A stretch of DNA of 64,000 nucleotides. Source: Enoplolaimus lenunculus. Its lineage: Eukaryota > Nematoda > Enoplea > Enoplida > Thoracostomopsidae. Below, piece after piece: positions 24,601 to 39,600 of the stretch (positions within the stretch are counted from its first letter, which is position 1; the number at the start of each line of letters is the position of its first letter). A program made the position numbers and the translations under genes. The stretch covers positions 186,001 through 250,000 of the forward strand of contig JASANG010000086.1 in assembly GCA_030248215.1 (NCBI GenBank), written 5' to 3'. The notes beneath the pieces are model-generated. The model did not search any database and was not told the origin of the DNA. It saw only the letters and a list, made by a program, of their open reading frames with translations.

Positions 24601-27600
24601 ACCCAGTAAGACTGCAGCTCGTCAGCGTATTCGCTCACGTCCCCTTTTTGCCTGATCCTCTGGAACGCTGCCATCCTATTCGACAGGTCCGTTGATTCTC
24701 CAAACCTTTCCTGGAATTCGCGCACTAATTGCCCGAACTCCTCTGAGCCGTATGGTCCATACCGCTCTTCCAAAATATCCAGATATTGGTCAGCCAGTCC
24801 TTTCACATGATTTCTGAAGTGATTTATTTTGGACTCGCTGTCGACAATTTTAGCCGTTTGCATCACCCGTTCAAATTTCCTGTACCAGATTCCAAAATCG
24901 GACTTGCCTTCGAAATTTTGTAACGGCAATTTTCGGCGGCATTTTCACCACGATCTGTGGTGCACCCTGATTCGCGTACCCCATATTCTGTGGTACCCGA
25001 TTTGCCATATTTCCCATTGCCTGTAACTGTGGCATCTCCGCGAAACCCGTCATCCTCGGTGTTTGCATGACGGGTTCCTGCCAACTTGCGTTCGCTTGCG
25101 GAGCCGCTCCTGGTTGCGCCGGAAATGCTTGATATGCATTTCCCGCCAATGGTTGGGTCAACACCGGGTAACTCGCTTGTCGGTAACCCATAGGGACAGG
25201 GTGAGGTGCCACCCCTCCTTTCGGCAATTCCTGATTTCCCATCGACATCGAGCAGGCTTGTTCCCCTGCTACATGCATTCGCGTAGCTTCCCGGTACTCC
25301 TTCGTCACAGATTGCCGGTTAACTTCGTCCTTATTTGACATCCGACTAACTCTGCCTGATCTGTGACTCTGCCTTGACTCCGGCCTCTGACCCATTTCAC
25401 TTTCCAATTTACTCCACAATTTCCGAAACTTCTCACTGTGTTTCGACTTCAGACCTCGTTCAAATACCCGAGTCAATTCCTTGATTTCGTCATCCTCCTC
25501 TTCTGATTCCTGAATAGACGTCGCTCTCGAGCGTGCTTGAGGCACCCCCGGACTGCGACCTCTATCTTCTTCCACCACCTTCACACTGTCCTGACTCCGT
25601 GCTCCTATTCCTTGCACCTGGGTGGAAGCCTGTTGTCGCTGCAACCCATGCCCCATGGACATGCGTTGTTCCACCGACCAGTTTGCCAACGGCCCATCCA
25701 TTTCTAATTGTGGATGCGGCCTAATCATATTGATCCCGCGTGACGGCTCCGTCCCGCTATATGCCTGTGTCCATCTCATGCCTGTTTCCGAACTATTTCC
25801 TTCCATCATACAAGGATTCGGTAATGCGTATCTCGGTTCTGGTCGACATACGCCCGAATCCTCCAAATCCTGTCTCCCGTTCTGACATTCCGCTGTCATC
25901 CGAGGATAGGACATGCCTGAATCTGCAACACCGCCATGTCCTATGCTTCCCTCCGATGCATAAGCGAGTCTATGACTCCCTTGCCGTATGCCTGTATCCT
26001 CTTGCCCTCTCATTCCGGTATGCTGCGCGTCTAACATCGTTAAACCCGGTGCCCTTATCTCCATCGCCTGTGCTCCTCGCGCAACCATAGTAGATTGCCC
26101 GGACTTGCCGTTCCCATTCGTCTGGAACACTGATTCGAGTGATTCCTGACGATACATTGTACTCGGTAACGAAATCTCTTCGATTTCCTTACCCTGTTCC
26201 ACCTGAAGCTCGCGTGACATACGTTGTGTTGTCACCTTGCTTTCACGTGCCGTAGCCCGTGCCACTGATTCCTATTCTGCTGCCGTAGTCGGGGTCCTGT
26301 ACAACGGCATTCTCCTTTTCCGAAATCGCACTTTCAGCCAATCTAATTAGAGTAAACTGTAAGCCCGAAGAATGTAACAATCGCACCGATTTCTACCAGC
26401 CAAGAATATGATAATGATTCCGGTCCTGGCTACCCATATGCATCTCGACCTCATTTGCATTTCGCCGACACCCACAATTGGGTGTCCGCTATGCGGTTGA
26501 GGTCCAGAGCCACACACCCGGTCTACTTCCTTTCACAACAACATTAGACACTCATAACAATAAAGCACCAGATTGGTGCTGACATAGCCTAGCTATGTCC
26601 TTAGTCGCAATATAGGCCAAAAATAAATGCAACATTATTCAATCACATTATACGGCCTCGCAGGACCCCAGGTAAGTTTACATTGCGGACACAGCCGCCA
26701 TAACATCGATTTTACATTTTCTGCGCCTTGTAGCAACGCCTAAGCCTAACTTAAGTTCTAAGAGAGACTAGGTGGAGCCAGGGACTCCCTTAAGGTGTGG
26801 TTTTAATATTTGGTTTTATTTTATGTTTTAGTTTTTTAGTTTGAAAAAGGTTTAAGAGTGGCAGAGCCACCTACAAATTCCTCAACCAATACCTGATATT
26901 GTCATGAACCAAATAGCGAAAATTACTGCATATAAATAACACTAAATTAATCTGCGAATTTCGCTTGTCAGAAGCCAGAGGCATGCTGCGTTACTTGCAA
27001 AATAAGTGTCTAAGCGTAAGGAACAGGGTGCAATAAGAGGTGAAAAATACCGGATGTAGAGGTCAACAAAATTTTGCCGAATGCGTGAAACACCGGTGAA
27101 TCAAAGTTAAGTAATAAAGTTGGTCTGCAAAGTGTTGTCAAAAAAGTTACTATTAAGCTCTTTATTAAGAAAGCCTGGCTACTCAAAAATAGCTAAGAAA
27201 CTGCCAATAGAATCACTGAACAACTGCAAGATATACCACAAATTGGGTACGAGCAGATCAGAAAACCAACCTCTGACTTTGGGCTTTGAAAAAGATATAA
27301 ATGTCTTAAAACAATGCGTTAAGATTCACTCGCAAGTTTAGTTTGTAGTTAGAAATTGTTTACCACAACTTCAGATTGAGCGGTTGGAAGAAGAAAGGTT
27401 GGATTTGAAACTCAACATGAGAAAAATTGCTCAAAGGGCTGGCCAGCGGTAATGTTTGGGTATTGTGTGCAAGCATTTCGGTTGATATCGTAATTATGGT
27501 TATGTCTTATTAGGTTACTTCATTGTGCTCTAACTAAGCCAACGTCTCATTCGGCCTACAGTTAAATTTGACATGAATTAATAGTTTTAAAGTGGGTCCG

Positions 27601-30600
27601 GTCGGTGATACGAGCGCTCCCTAAACTGGTTGTAATACCAAGAGTAGATGTACTTTTAACAATAGAATGCAGCTGAGTACATTCTGTGCACTAAAGACAT
27701 CCAGCGCTCGTTTCATTTTTGTGCCTGCGGTCATGTACAGGTGGTAAACACTGTAACATTCTTGAACCTACGCCTGTTAACCAAATTTAAACTGATTGGT
27801 GGCTCTTGTTATGTCTTATGTTCAAGTTTAGTCACAAAACAGATTTGAAGTTCTTGAAGCGGCAAATTATTCAGTAGAATATTTGTATTTTGATTGGTCA
27901 ACGGAAGACCTGTTGCTGACCGCTTCTTATTTTATTCAGACATTTTGAATTTATTCAAGAAGCTTGAATTAATTTAAATATTTAAATTGCTTGAAATTTC
28001 GCAGTTAAGAGCGAGACTGACTGGCGTAGTTTGGTATCTACTGAACACTAAACAGAAGGTATAGGCGTTCAAAGCGGTTTCAACTAAAGAAATTTTGAAT
28101 TTAACTATTTTTACGCGTGATTGTTTCTTGCAGCTGAAATTTGCAGCTGCAAGTTTTTAAAAAAATTAATTCAAAGAACATACAACTTCAATTTATTCAT
28201 GATGAATAAACGCCAAGAATTGATTCACATGTGTGAATAGTTTTGCAAGTTGAATTAATTCATCATCATTGGCTGAGCAGATAATTTAAAGCTTGTGTTT
28301 GATATTTATTGCAGTAGTCTGCAAAATTATCACATAAATTCATCTGAAGACTCAAAATGAATATGTTTGCTTGCAATTAATTCCAGCTTCAATAAACTCG
28401 TGCAAGTTTCAACTGCAAGTTCTCGCTGCAAAAACTTGCATGTGTGAATAGGGTTTCATACTCTTATTTTCAACGGTACAGGTTACATTTTCCGCCTTAA
28501 ATTGAGGTGGGGTCCATTAAAAATGCAACAATGTTGGCACATTTTGTATCACGCGATAGCGAAAAGTTGCATACTCTTGTCCATAGAGTCATCGTGGACT
28601 CTTGGTAATACTGAAACGAATAAAAATATTTCTCATTTCATTTTTAAATTTTATATCGAACATTTATGTAAAAATTAAAAACCTTTGAAACGCTTTATTT
28701 TTCAAAAATTATGCAGAATTAAATAATATTCACTGTTAAATTACTCTATTAGAGTGTTCGTTATCTGTTCTCATTATTACAGTGCGGCTGCCCTCGGATT
28801 ATCAGCTGACGATTTGATTTTAATTGAAGAATTTACTGAACGCCTTAAACAGTCAAGAAGTGAAACCGCTGCACAAACTAAAATATCAGAGCCACTGCGA
28901 ATTGCTTTACAAGAAGCTGCCATGACCGATGAAGTAAGCTTAGCGCCTTTTGTCTGCTTTGCGCGGGGGTCCCGTGGCTAGAGAGCGGACAGGTGTGTTC
29001 AGCCCTTCAAACAACTTTTGACCCCAATAAAACGTTTCAAACTCGTGTGAACATTTTATAGTTCACTAGCAAGGTAAGCTGGCTACGGGCTGTTTCAACG
29101 TCATTTATGTGACATGAAAACTTAAGTTGAAAACAAGTAAAGCTCTTTGCATAATTAACGCTCAGGATTTTCGACAAAAATGGGTACAGTACGACGAAAC
29201 TATATACAATGAAATCACAATTTTTGCTTCATATCATGAGGACCCTCAGAAGCCTGAGCCCCTCAAACAATGGTATGGGGAAAGGGTACGACACCTCTGC
29301 AGCAAGTTCAAATTGAAGGTTTTGTTACATTTCCATAATAGTTTTGAGGACAGATATCGTTTTCATTTTGAACCTATTATCTAGAAAAGGACAATTTGGA
29401 TATTGATACTAATAAGCATGAATTTCAATAAAATAAACTTCTAAACTATTCAAGGACTACTGAAAGTAATTATTTTAATGTTACAAGAAAATACTAACTT
29501 ACATGAACTTTATTCATAGAAAATCGCGTAATTACCAGAAGTATGTTTCTTACTTCCTTAATCTGAGCGTAATGTAGAATGTTAGATTAAGCTAGGTTGG
29601 TGCAATGTTTATGAAAACGAGGAAATAAATGTATTTGAATTTGTAAAGAATGCAGCAAGCTGTGAACTACACAGTAAATTCCAACGAGTTGATTAATCAA
29701 TTCAGCTAGCGAGTTGGTTATTTCTGAATTAATATCAGTAAACATTAACTCACTCTGATTTGAGTTCACTCTGGGTGAGTTGATTAATTAGCTCAAAATG
29801 AATTGAATCAACTTAAAATTATGAGTTCTGACAGTCCTAACTCAGACTGAGTGATTCGACCAATTCTGACTGAAAATCAACTCACTGAAATTTACAGTGT
29901 ACATTCTGCCAATGTGATAAAATTTGAATAGTGAATGAAATCAAAAAGTATACACTTCTCCTTAATAGAAAATTTTGCGGTGTATGATTGCAAAAGTACC
30001 ATTATGCATCTTTAAAATGTATGTTGCATTGCATTGTCAAAATTATTGTTTTAGCGTCACAGTCTTGACCCCAGTGGTGAAATATCGTCAAAAAATTTCA
30101 AGCTTCTGGAATTCAAGTTAGAAGAATCTGAAGACCGTGTGAAGGAATTGCTGGCTGTGATCAAAGATATTGAAGAACGAATTAAATCAGGTATATAACT
30201 TTGCTGTGTATGTTACCCTGAAAGATTAATAATTGTCATAAATGCTGTGGCATACATTTTTGCATGAAATTTTAATTTAGTAACAAATCAAGCTCGTATC
30301 CAGTACTTTTTGCTAGGAGGGGCTAAGTTTTTAGGAGAGGCGTACAAGGTTATCACATGACTTACACGTAAAGGCTGAAACTTTTTAGGAAGTGCCAAAA
30401 CTTCGCAAGGGGAATTCACCCCCTGGTCCTCCTTTTGGCTACCGGCCCGTATCAAACAGAGTAAAATTTGTATGTACATGAGGTGTTTAATAAAACAAAT
30501 GATAAGAAAGCTTTGTCTTACAGTTGTTGCGACGAAATAATTTAAGACGTGAACATTTGATAAATATCATATATCGAACATGAGGTGCAATTCTTACAAT

Positions 30601-33600
30601 ATTACACTGTAAATTCCAATGAGTTGATTAATCAATTCAACTAGCGAGTTGGTAATTTCTGAGTTAATAACAGTAAACTTTAACTCACTCTGAGTTGAGT
30701 TGATTATCACTCTGAGTTGAGTTGACTCTGGGTGAATTGATTAATTAACTCAGAATGAATTGAATCAACTCAAAATTCTGAGTTCTGATAGTCCTAACTC
30801 AGTCTGAGTTATTCAACTCATTCTGAGTTAAAATTAACTCACTGAAATTTACAGTGTATTTAACTTTAAGAGTGAAATTCAGGGTGTAAAACGGATAGTA
30901 TAGATAACGGAAACAAAAACGGAAAGCGGTCAAAATAACAGAAATGGAAACGGAAAACGGATATTGAAATGTGAAAGTTTCTACGATGTTTTATTGTGAT
31001 GTCAACACAATAGAGGAATTCAAATATTAACCGGGCTTTTAAAAATTTTAAAGAAAAAATAGTGGATGCACTGAAATCTTAAAGATTTTGGATGAATTTC
31101 GTAAGTTTTTTTTAATCGAACAATTGCAGTATATTGCGAGTTGTATTTGTGATTTTGAACTAACTTTGACCACAAAAATAACAGAATTTCCAGGGTTAAC
31201 GGAAGCGGGCATCGATTTTTACTGGAAACGAAAACATGTTAGATATGCAGTGAATTACAAATTCCAAATGCGCGTGGAACAATCACCTTTAATGAATAGC
31301 AGGGTTGAATTGACCACATATCGCGCCCTGCAATTGTCGAGTAGGACGATCAGAATCTGGGCGACTGAAACTAAAAAATTCCGGTTTTAGAATACGTTAT
31401 AGCTATGGTGTGTCAGTAATACGTAGGGTATATCAAAATACCAGGACGGATCTTTAGTGCAAGTCCAGCGCTGATCGATGGATGATATACTTTTCTTTCA
31501 GGAGAGCATGGTGACATCAGAATTGCATCACTCGACGCATTGGTATCACGGTTGCAAGAATTGGTTTCAACCGCCGGAGATAAATATGATCGTTTGCGTA
31601 AACTGACCACACAGGCGACTTCAGACTATGCAGCTAACGGTGAATCTGCTGTCCTGAAAGGACGAACTGAAGAATTGCGTCTTGAGTTACACGCAACTCA
31701 GAACTCGCTACAAGAAAAATTGATTGAGAACGACATATTGAAGCGAAAGGTAATTAATGTTGGTCAATTAACGCATAGATTTGTATAACTTTTTCTACGA
31801 TATTTTTTAACTGTTCAGCTTTTTGAAAGCTGAAAAATCTATTTATTGTTTATATATGCTTTAATATTTTAAGATATTACGCAGTTTACGGAAAACAATA
31901 GAGATTTTGTTCAAAAATTATCTCGTAAAATCATATTTACTTCACTACTGAACACATTTCAATCTTACAAATTGTTTACAGAACGAGTGCGCTGAGTTCT
32001 TAATCACTTTATAAGCTTAAGCGTACTAAAAATTCAATGGTCTATAACTTTTCAACCAATAGGCTTGCAGGCCTAGAATTGGCACCGTTGAACTCAACAT
32101 GTCATTTTCTATAGGAGTGACCACGTATTATTAAATTCCTTGGGAATCAAGATTCCGTACCTCCACCAAATTTAAGTTTAGTAGAGTTTGAGTTTTAGGT
32201 CGAAGCATTACAGCCAGACAGTGACGTCACTGGAACAAAACTAGCAGATAGAGAATATCGTCCGTTTGAACTGCCAAAAGACGTATCGGCAACAAGCAGT
32301 TTGACAATACGGGCGCTTAACGAACAACTTTTGCACACAATGCAGGTTGGACTTGTTCTGTTCGGGTTGATTTTGATATGTCACTTAGAGTGCTAGTAAA
32401 GTTACTAATCCATTAATATTCTTACTAACTTTACTTGAATAACTGATTTATATTTTCTAAATCTATGTTACTAAAAGCAAGAGTGATTGATGCATATACT
32501 TCAACAAGAGTATGCAACTGGCTATATTCTGTGTATAACAAAATGTACTCGGCACGTGTTGCGTTTTTAGCCTACCTCTTTTTTATTCAAAGGGGGTACA
32601 ACCTATGCGACCATGACACTTTAGGTAGCCGGTAACAAATTGCTCCGCTTATAATTTAATTTAGGGCTATTGCATGTGACAGCGACTCCCATCTAAACAA
32701 AGGGAGGTTGGCCAAATTGCAACGCCCGGTGGGGTCTTCTGTAGCATGCGGAACCCAAAGAGTTGCGCACTCTTGTATCATGCACTCTTGATAAAAGAAA
32801 TTGAACTAAAAAATCCAAGCAATTTTGTCTTAACATCCACAGTGCACTGTATGTGCGTTTTAGGAGTTATTCGATAAAACCGAACAGTTAAAAACGGTTG
32901 AAGATGCGTTGCAGTCGTACGTGACAAAGTTAACTTCAGTTAAACATCAACAAGGTTTGTTGTACAAGGACTATATTGACGCAAAACAAGTATTCGATGC
33001 GCAACTCCGCGACAAAAACAAAGAAATTGAAACCTTCAAACAAGAAAACGCTTCAGCTGCGATAAGGAACGAGGAATTTACGGTGAGATGTGAAAAAATG
33101 AACGAAACTTATGACTTTATGAACTACGCGGTTTTAACACTTTCCAGTTTCTGCTAATAGTAATTCATTTTTTATATTAAGAAGCCAAACATATTTTCTG
33201 GTTGTATTTCAACCACATTGCACAAATTACACAATTCATCACACTGCGGCCTGATGCGTTTGCGATAAAGCGATACGTATTTTAGCCAATAAAATTTTAG
33301 TACAATATCCAACGATAAAACTTGAGCAGTTTTAAACACAAAAAGAAATTTAAAAGCTTTTTTGACAGACAGCAATAAAATACCAACTTTGGCCAATGTA
33401 TAGAACAGTGGAGGACCAGTAGTATACTCATATTCCTAAGCCTAAGCTTAAGCTTAAGCAAAAAAATAGTCAAAAGCTTTATGCGTACTCTATTGCAGTT
33501 TCACAAAAAATGTTCCACCACTGATCTTTACAAGAGCCCCAGCTTAGTGGCGTTGCGAAATACCTTACAGTAATGTAACACCCTAAATATTGTCAAACAA

Positions 33601-36600
33601 GTGTTTTGAGAACTGACAACGACATAAATTGCGAAGACCGATCAAATATTACTAGATCATTATTTCGTTATTTAGATATAAGGTTTTTGTAATAGTGCGA
33701 TTGGTTTAGAATCAATTCCGAGTTAGGCCCGTATTCTCAAATGTTTACGGCACCTCATAAATTGAGTAACTTTTGAATTAGACAACCACAAGTTTCAAAA
33801 TTTGAAACCTTTGCTGATAAACACATTCTGTTAAGAAATTACTCGATACACTGACTAAAGACGATGTTAATGTACGAAAGCGCTTGTCTGAGCTCACACG
33901 ACAATCGACGTTTCTTAGAATTAACGAAGATATTTTGGTGCGGAAATACAACACAGTTTTGTCTGAAGCTACAAAGTTACGTCAGGTAAGCGACTTGGAT
34001 TTAATTTTTTAAATATATATAGCGGCAGCTGTAAGAAAAATTCGTTGTGGTAAGAAACTCAGTAAAGCCAAGGTTACCTGCCTATAAGCATAAGCGTAAG
34101 CCTAACATAAGCGTAATCCTAAACCTAAGTCTTCCATTTTCTAAGTCCCAAAGGTTCCCTGTTTCCCACTGGACAGTCCTTTATAATTAATATGGACTGT
34201 GGTGATCATAAGAAATATAATTTCATAAGATTAAATAACTCTGCATACTGCATGGTACACCTGGTATATACTCGGTAGTGCTTGAAGTACGATGCCGCAA
34301 ACATATAAATGGCACCTTCTGCGTAAACTGCTTCGAAGAATATCATTCTACAACAGGTCACATATTGTGTGAAGCGAACTATGCTAACTTGAATAGCTTA
34401 AAGCGAAACTAAACCATTAGGTGCATGAGAAAATTACTTCGCTTGTCAGATCCGCGAAAAATCAGCTATCATCCAGTAGCAATGTGTAAGTTATACGTTT
34501 GGAAATTTAATTTGATTTTAAAATAAATTATAAGAACGTTTTTGGTTCTCGAACGGTACTTGTCTACTTCCCTCCATACAAAAAGTCCGTAGCCAAAGCG
34601 TAACCCTAAGCGGCAGCCTAAGCATAGACTTGTGTGACTTTCGCATGCTGTGAAATGAACACTTGTGCTGGAGGGGTTGAGTCGAGAAACAAATGCGCAT
34701 TTGTTCATGGGCAACGAGTTTTCTAACATTTCTATTCGGCGTAGTTTATTTCCAGAATAACGCGGATTTGGAAAACGAAAAAATAGCTATTGAAATGTCA
34801 ATTGCTGCAAAATTTAGCGAGCTAACAAAACAAAAGGTAAGCTTATGTGCTTAAGTTTTTATTATCTGCCATCAAGCAATTGTATTAAGTGCTTTTTGTC
34901 CCCGTACAGTGGCAAATGAGTATGAAAATTGTACAACTTCCGCAATATCATGCGTACACCAGGTAACATTTTGAGAGGGCAGTGTGATGGACACTGAAGA
35001 TTTGCCGTGTTCAGTATCCCTGATACTGATGCTTTTAATCTCAGTGTCCATTACGGTGAAGCCAAAAAACTTCAGTGTCCGCTATACTGAAGCTTTTTGG
35101 CTTCAGTGTGCTGGTTTGAAGGGAAGGTTCTTGATGACGTCTTGTGCACAAAAATTATTTTCCATATATTCACTGTGCTTATAAATTAATAAACACACGA
35201 ATACAATTGCATTGCTTTTATAACGGCTAACAGTATTTTTTGTTTGCAGACGATGATGAACTACCAAATATCTTCTCTACAACGTCAGTTGGCAAATTCC
35301 GTTTCATATACGGATCATTGTGAAGTCTCAAAGAAATTGGAAAAGCTGACTAAAAAGTATCGCGATTTAATGGAACAGCAAACAAAAATAAATACACGAA
35401 ATGAATCGCAAAAAACGCAAGAGGTCAGAGGTTATTTTGTTGAAAATGTGTATTTAAGGTATCTTCATACTGTAGTAACCCCAATAAGAGGGGAAGGGGA
35501 CTGATATTTATTTGGCCTCTCCAGAGGGTACACACCTTGTTATTCGTTTACGGACTGTTATTTATTTTTCACCCACGCTCCGCCACCCTTCGTTACTGAC
35601 ATATATCCGATACTGCAACAATCCATTCTACAATTAGGAATAACTGACCTTCGTGGACTCTAATTAGGATTTAAGGACTCTATCCGTTTACGGCCTTTTA
35701 TTAGGGATGCGGACTCCTATTGATTGGAAATCAAAATGGGGACCCCTCTTATTACCCCACACCCTCTTATTCGGGTCACGACTGTAGGCGTTTATTGTTT
35801 GCTAATTCAGATGTTTTGTTTTTGATCTAGAATATTGTTGTCTGAACCAATAGTCAGAAGATGTGAGATTAAATTGACTTATTTTAGAATCGAATTTCAC
35901 AACTTGAATGCGAAAATACGTCATTGAAAAAAGAACTTGAAATTGAAAAAGAAAAACGAACCAGATATGAGTACATGGCTAACGAAGCCGTTACTTCCGC
36001 AGGTACAAGGAAAACGTTTAACAATCAAAACATAGAAAGGAAAATTGGAGGATAAAATAGTAAAGTCCCTACCTTACAAATCACTGGCAGTGTATTTGTT
36101 CTTTAGTTTGTTTCGCTCGCTTGGTTTCTTCCACCAGTGTGCTAGCTGGGAATAATCTAGACATTCAGCATCAAACGTATGAGGTTCAAGTTGATAGTAT
36201 TACTCACAGAAACGCTTACCTTACAAATAACCAGAACGCGGCGGTCTGTTTTCTGTGCACTGATACTTGAATATGTGCTTCCGTTGCTTTTATATTGAAT
36301 ATATTAAAATTACAGACACAGAAACAAACGTGAAATCGCGCGTTGAGGACACGGAAAACACTCTATCAAAGCGCATGGCGGTGTTAGAAATGAAAGAATT
36401 AAACGAACGGCAAAAAGCGTTGCATGCACAAACGTTGTATGAAGAGCAACGAAAACAATTGCAAAAAGTTGAAGATCGCAACATTGAACTCGAGGATAAA
36501 TACGAGAGTGTACGTTGTTTTAGATTTGGTTGAAGCAAATCATTGAACAAGGCAGTAGCGTCGCTATCTCAGGGTTCGAAATTGAGTGGGTTTTGAAATT

Positions 36601-39600
36601 TTGTACCTGTCACTTCAATCTTTTCAACGATTTTTCTTGTTTTATTGTCTGAACAAATAAAGTTTTGCGTTTTTTGACAACAAAGCAAAACAGTAACACC
36701 GACACAACTAAACTTTCGCAGTATGAACAATCAGCGAAGTACATATTTAGAAAGTTCTGAAATGTGTACTTTTTGGCTTAAACCCTATTCACACGTGCAA
36801 GTTTACACGGTACTTGCAGCTGCATGCATTTGCAAGAAACCATTTTCATTCTGAATCTTGACATGAAACTGTATGAATAATTTGAAAACGAACGCAATAA
36901 ATATCAAGCATAGAGTATAAATTATCTGTTCAGCCAATGATGATGCAGTAATTTGACTTGTAATGGTTTTTATATGTTAATGAATTCCTGACGCATATTT
37001 ATCATGCCATAACTTGCACCTGCAAAGATTTTCGAATTAATAGTTTATCCTATAATTGCTTTAAAAATTTTAAGAATAGAATTTTAAACTCTATTTCAGC
37101 GTTTTTGCCTTTTGAATGCGTCTGTTTTGCTGGGCAGTAACTACCAGATTTTGTACAACAAGCTAAGTGTGTCGTGATTTGCTCAAGCACCTGATGTATC
37201 GATGCTTGCTCACAAATACATCTAATGCTACAATATGACAGCTGAGCTAGTGCTATCGATATAAGATACATAATTTAGTCAGGACATATGTCAGCGGTGG
37301 GCTCTTGTACGCATGCCCCACATTTAACGTTAAAGCTTAGGATTAGTCTCAAACTAAGGTTTGGTAGAGTATATAAGCTGAGAGGTTTACGCTTGGGGTA
37401 AGGTTTTTCGAAGCCTAAGTGTATAAGCAAAACCTATCGAGTCGGAGCCTGAAACTGTGGGAAGAAGTATACAAGAGCCTATCTCTGTCATTCATCGCGA
37501 CATAGTCTTTGTCTATTATATTGAACTTACTGTAGTGCACCGAATAGGGGATAGTTATAAAAGTCCGGGGTTCCTATTTTGAGCCTGAATCAATAGGTGT
37601 CTATTTCGCTAAGAGTCCACCAAATTAATAACGTCCAAAATTACCAGTTAGTTTATAAACGTCAATTGCTTTAGTTAGAATGCATGAACGCTTCCTGGAC
37701 CAAATTAAGATCATCACAGAATAATCACTCCCTCTCTTATCCGGGTTACTACAGCTTTACGCAGTTTTAGTTTTGTTTATTGCTGAGGTATTAATTGTCA
37801 AAGCAAACGGTATGTCTATTTGCATTTACAGTTGACAAAGTCGTATCTCGAACTCCAACATAAAGAAGAAGAACTTAGAGATGAACTTGAGTGTAAGAAA
37901 ATTAACTGCGGGGAAATGATAACTGTTGTAAAGTAGCATCCGGCACCAAATATAACTTTGTGGTAAAGTATTCCATAACCCGTTGCAGTTTTACCTTTGT
38001 TTAGCTTGTTTAGCACGTTAAGTTCAATGATGTTATGTTAGTTTTCGCTATAATTGTCGCAATTCTGATACCGGTTTAATCGCTGTCAGGTTTATAAAAT
38101 CATTTTCGAAAGAATAACCTATGCAGATGTACAAGAGGTAAAAGTAAAGATGGACCGTTAACGGTAAGGTTTGCGCTATACTTTACTTTGCGGTGCCGGA
38201 CGCCGCAGAACTCCGCCGCACACCGCTATGTGCCACCACATGCCGCTATGGGTTGCTAACAGAAATATAGGAAAAATCTATTAGTTGGAATTTTTAATAA
38301 GAAATTTTACTGTGGTGCAGCGGCCCGAGGCGGCGTGCTGCGCTGCGATGCGAATCGAGTATAGCACAGCCGTTAAAGTTACTGAAAATTCGTAACTAAT
38401 ATTTCCGCGTAATTTATACAAGCGTCGTATGTGACTAATAAATTCTGCTAGCGTTGTGTGCTGAAAATTTAGTTTTACATCGAATGTTTTATATTTTTAG
38501 CATCTGTTACTAAAAACACATATGAAGAATTGGTTCAGAAGTTGTACGGTCTGGAAGAAGAATTAACGAAAAAAGACAGCGAAGTGGAAAATTTAAAAGT
38601 AAGTAATGCCCAACGTTAAGTCATTTGTTTTCTGAAGTTAGGCCATTTTAATAAAGTTCTTGAAACGTTTTGAATTTCAAAATTAAAGTCTGTTTATTAA
38701 AACAACTTTAATCAATTGCGACTCGATGCCTTTGATGTGTTGCCTAAATGTGTTAAAATCATGTTTCCTACCTCAGTTTCTTACTGTTATGGCTAGACTT
38801 TGTTAATATTTGGCAGGTTGGTTTAAAAATAAATGTGTCTTACTGATTTGAATAAAGATGTCTAATAACTTATGCTGTATTCAAGTATCGAACATTATAT
38901 CTCAAAATTTTTCAACATGTAGGTAAATGCTGCTAATTTGTATGTTTATTGTCAGTCTAGGTAGGAACCGGGACTTCAGACGTTTTTAAGCAGCTGGAAA
39001 AGCGGGTTACGGGTGCTTTCGAACTAGTGACCTTCTGCGTGTCAGGCAGGCGCTGTTACCACTGCGCCACGTAGCCCGCCTTTCCAACTGCATTTTTCGT
39101 CGACTATATGTGTCGACCGTACAACACAATATGTATTGAATTTTTTGCATATGCACAAGGACAAGCATGTCTCACATGCTTACATTTATGTTGAATTTTA
39201 AATGGGTGCATTGAAAATCATGTGTGTCCAGTTTCATTTGATGTGGACGTCGCTCATCTCTTTTAAACTTTGCCCAACGAAAACATTTATTTAATAAATT
39301 TGTGTTGTTTCGAATGTTATAGTATACATCTGACGTTGCTCAGATGCAAATTTTGGGTTTGGCCAAACGTGAAAAGAAACAAGAAATCGAGTTGGAAGAT
39401 CTTCGATGCACCATTCGTGATTTGTCTTCGACTACTGATCGTAATGAAATCATCGGTACGAACAGTTGTGCCTTCAGAAACTTCTGTTGGGGAAGACTGT
39501 GACATGTATAATAATAACAACAAAATCTCGAGAGCGCAGCAAACTAGAAGCTAAGCACCAATTTCAGTATGAAGTTGTAACAAAAGATGTTGGTTTTAAC

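Larger units (their letters stand above)
13381..26568 (-). mobile_element. Ty3/gypsy-class LTR retrotransposon with extra ORFs, antisense in CEP290 intron 14
   Basis: A 13.2 kb element on the minus strand. Order from its 5' end: LTR, gag, protease, reverse transcriptase, RNase H, integrase with a terminal PHD finger, an AT-rich spacer with two hairpin motifs, a 3'-5' exonuclease ORF, a 218-residue ORF, a 1142-residue ORF, LTR. The class follows from the order RT-RNaseH-integrase and the YLDD reverse transcriptase motif. It looks whole, with no obvious break in the main ORFs. The two LTRs read as identical over 224 bp, so the insertion is young. I could not see a target-site duplication. GC content is clearly higher than the surrounding intron. 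The three ORFs downstream of pol are not usual for the family. Confidence 0.93.

Noticed and set aside
39004-39077. Functional tRNA-Val gene
   Set aside because: The acceptor stem has a mismatch, the anticodon stem is short, and the sequence is embedded in a repeat with another copy elsewhere.
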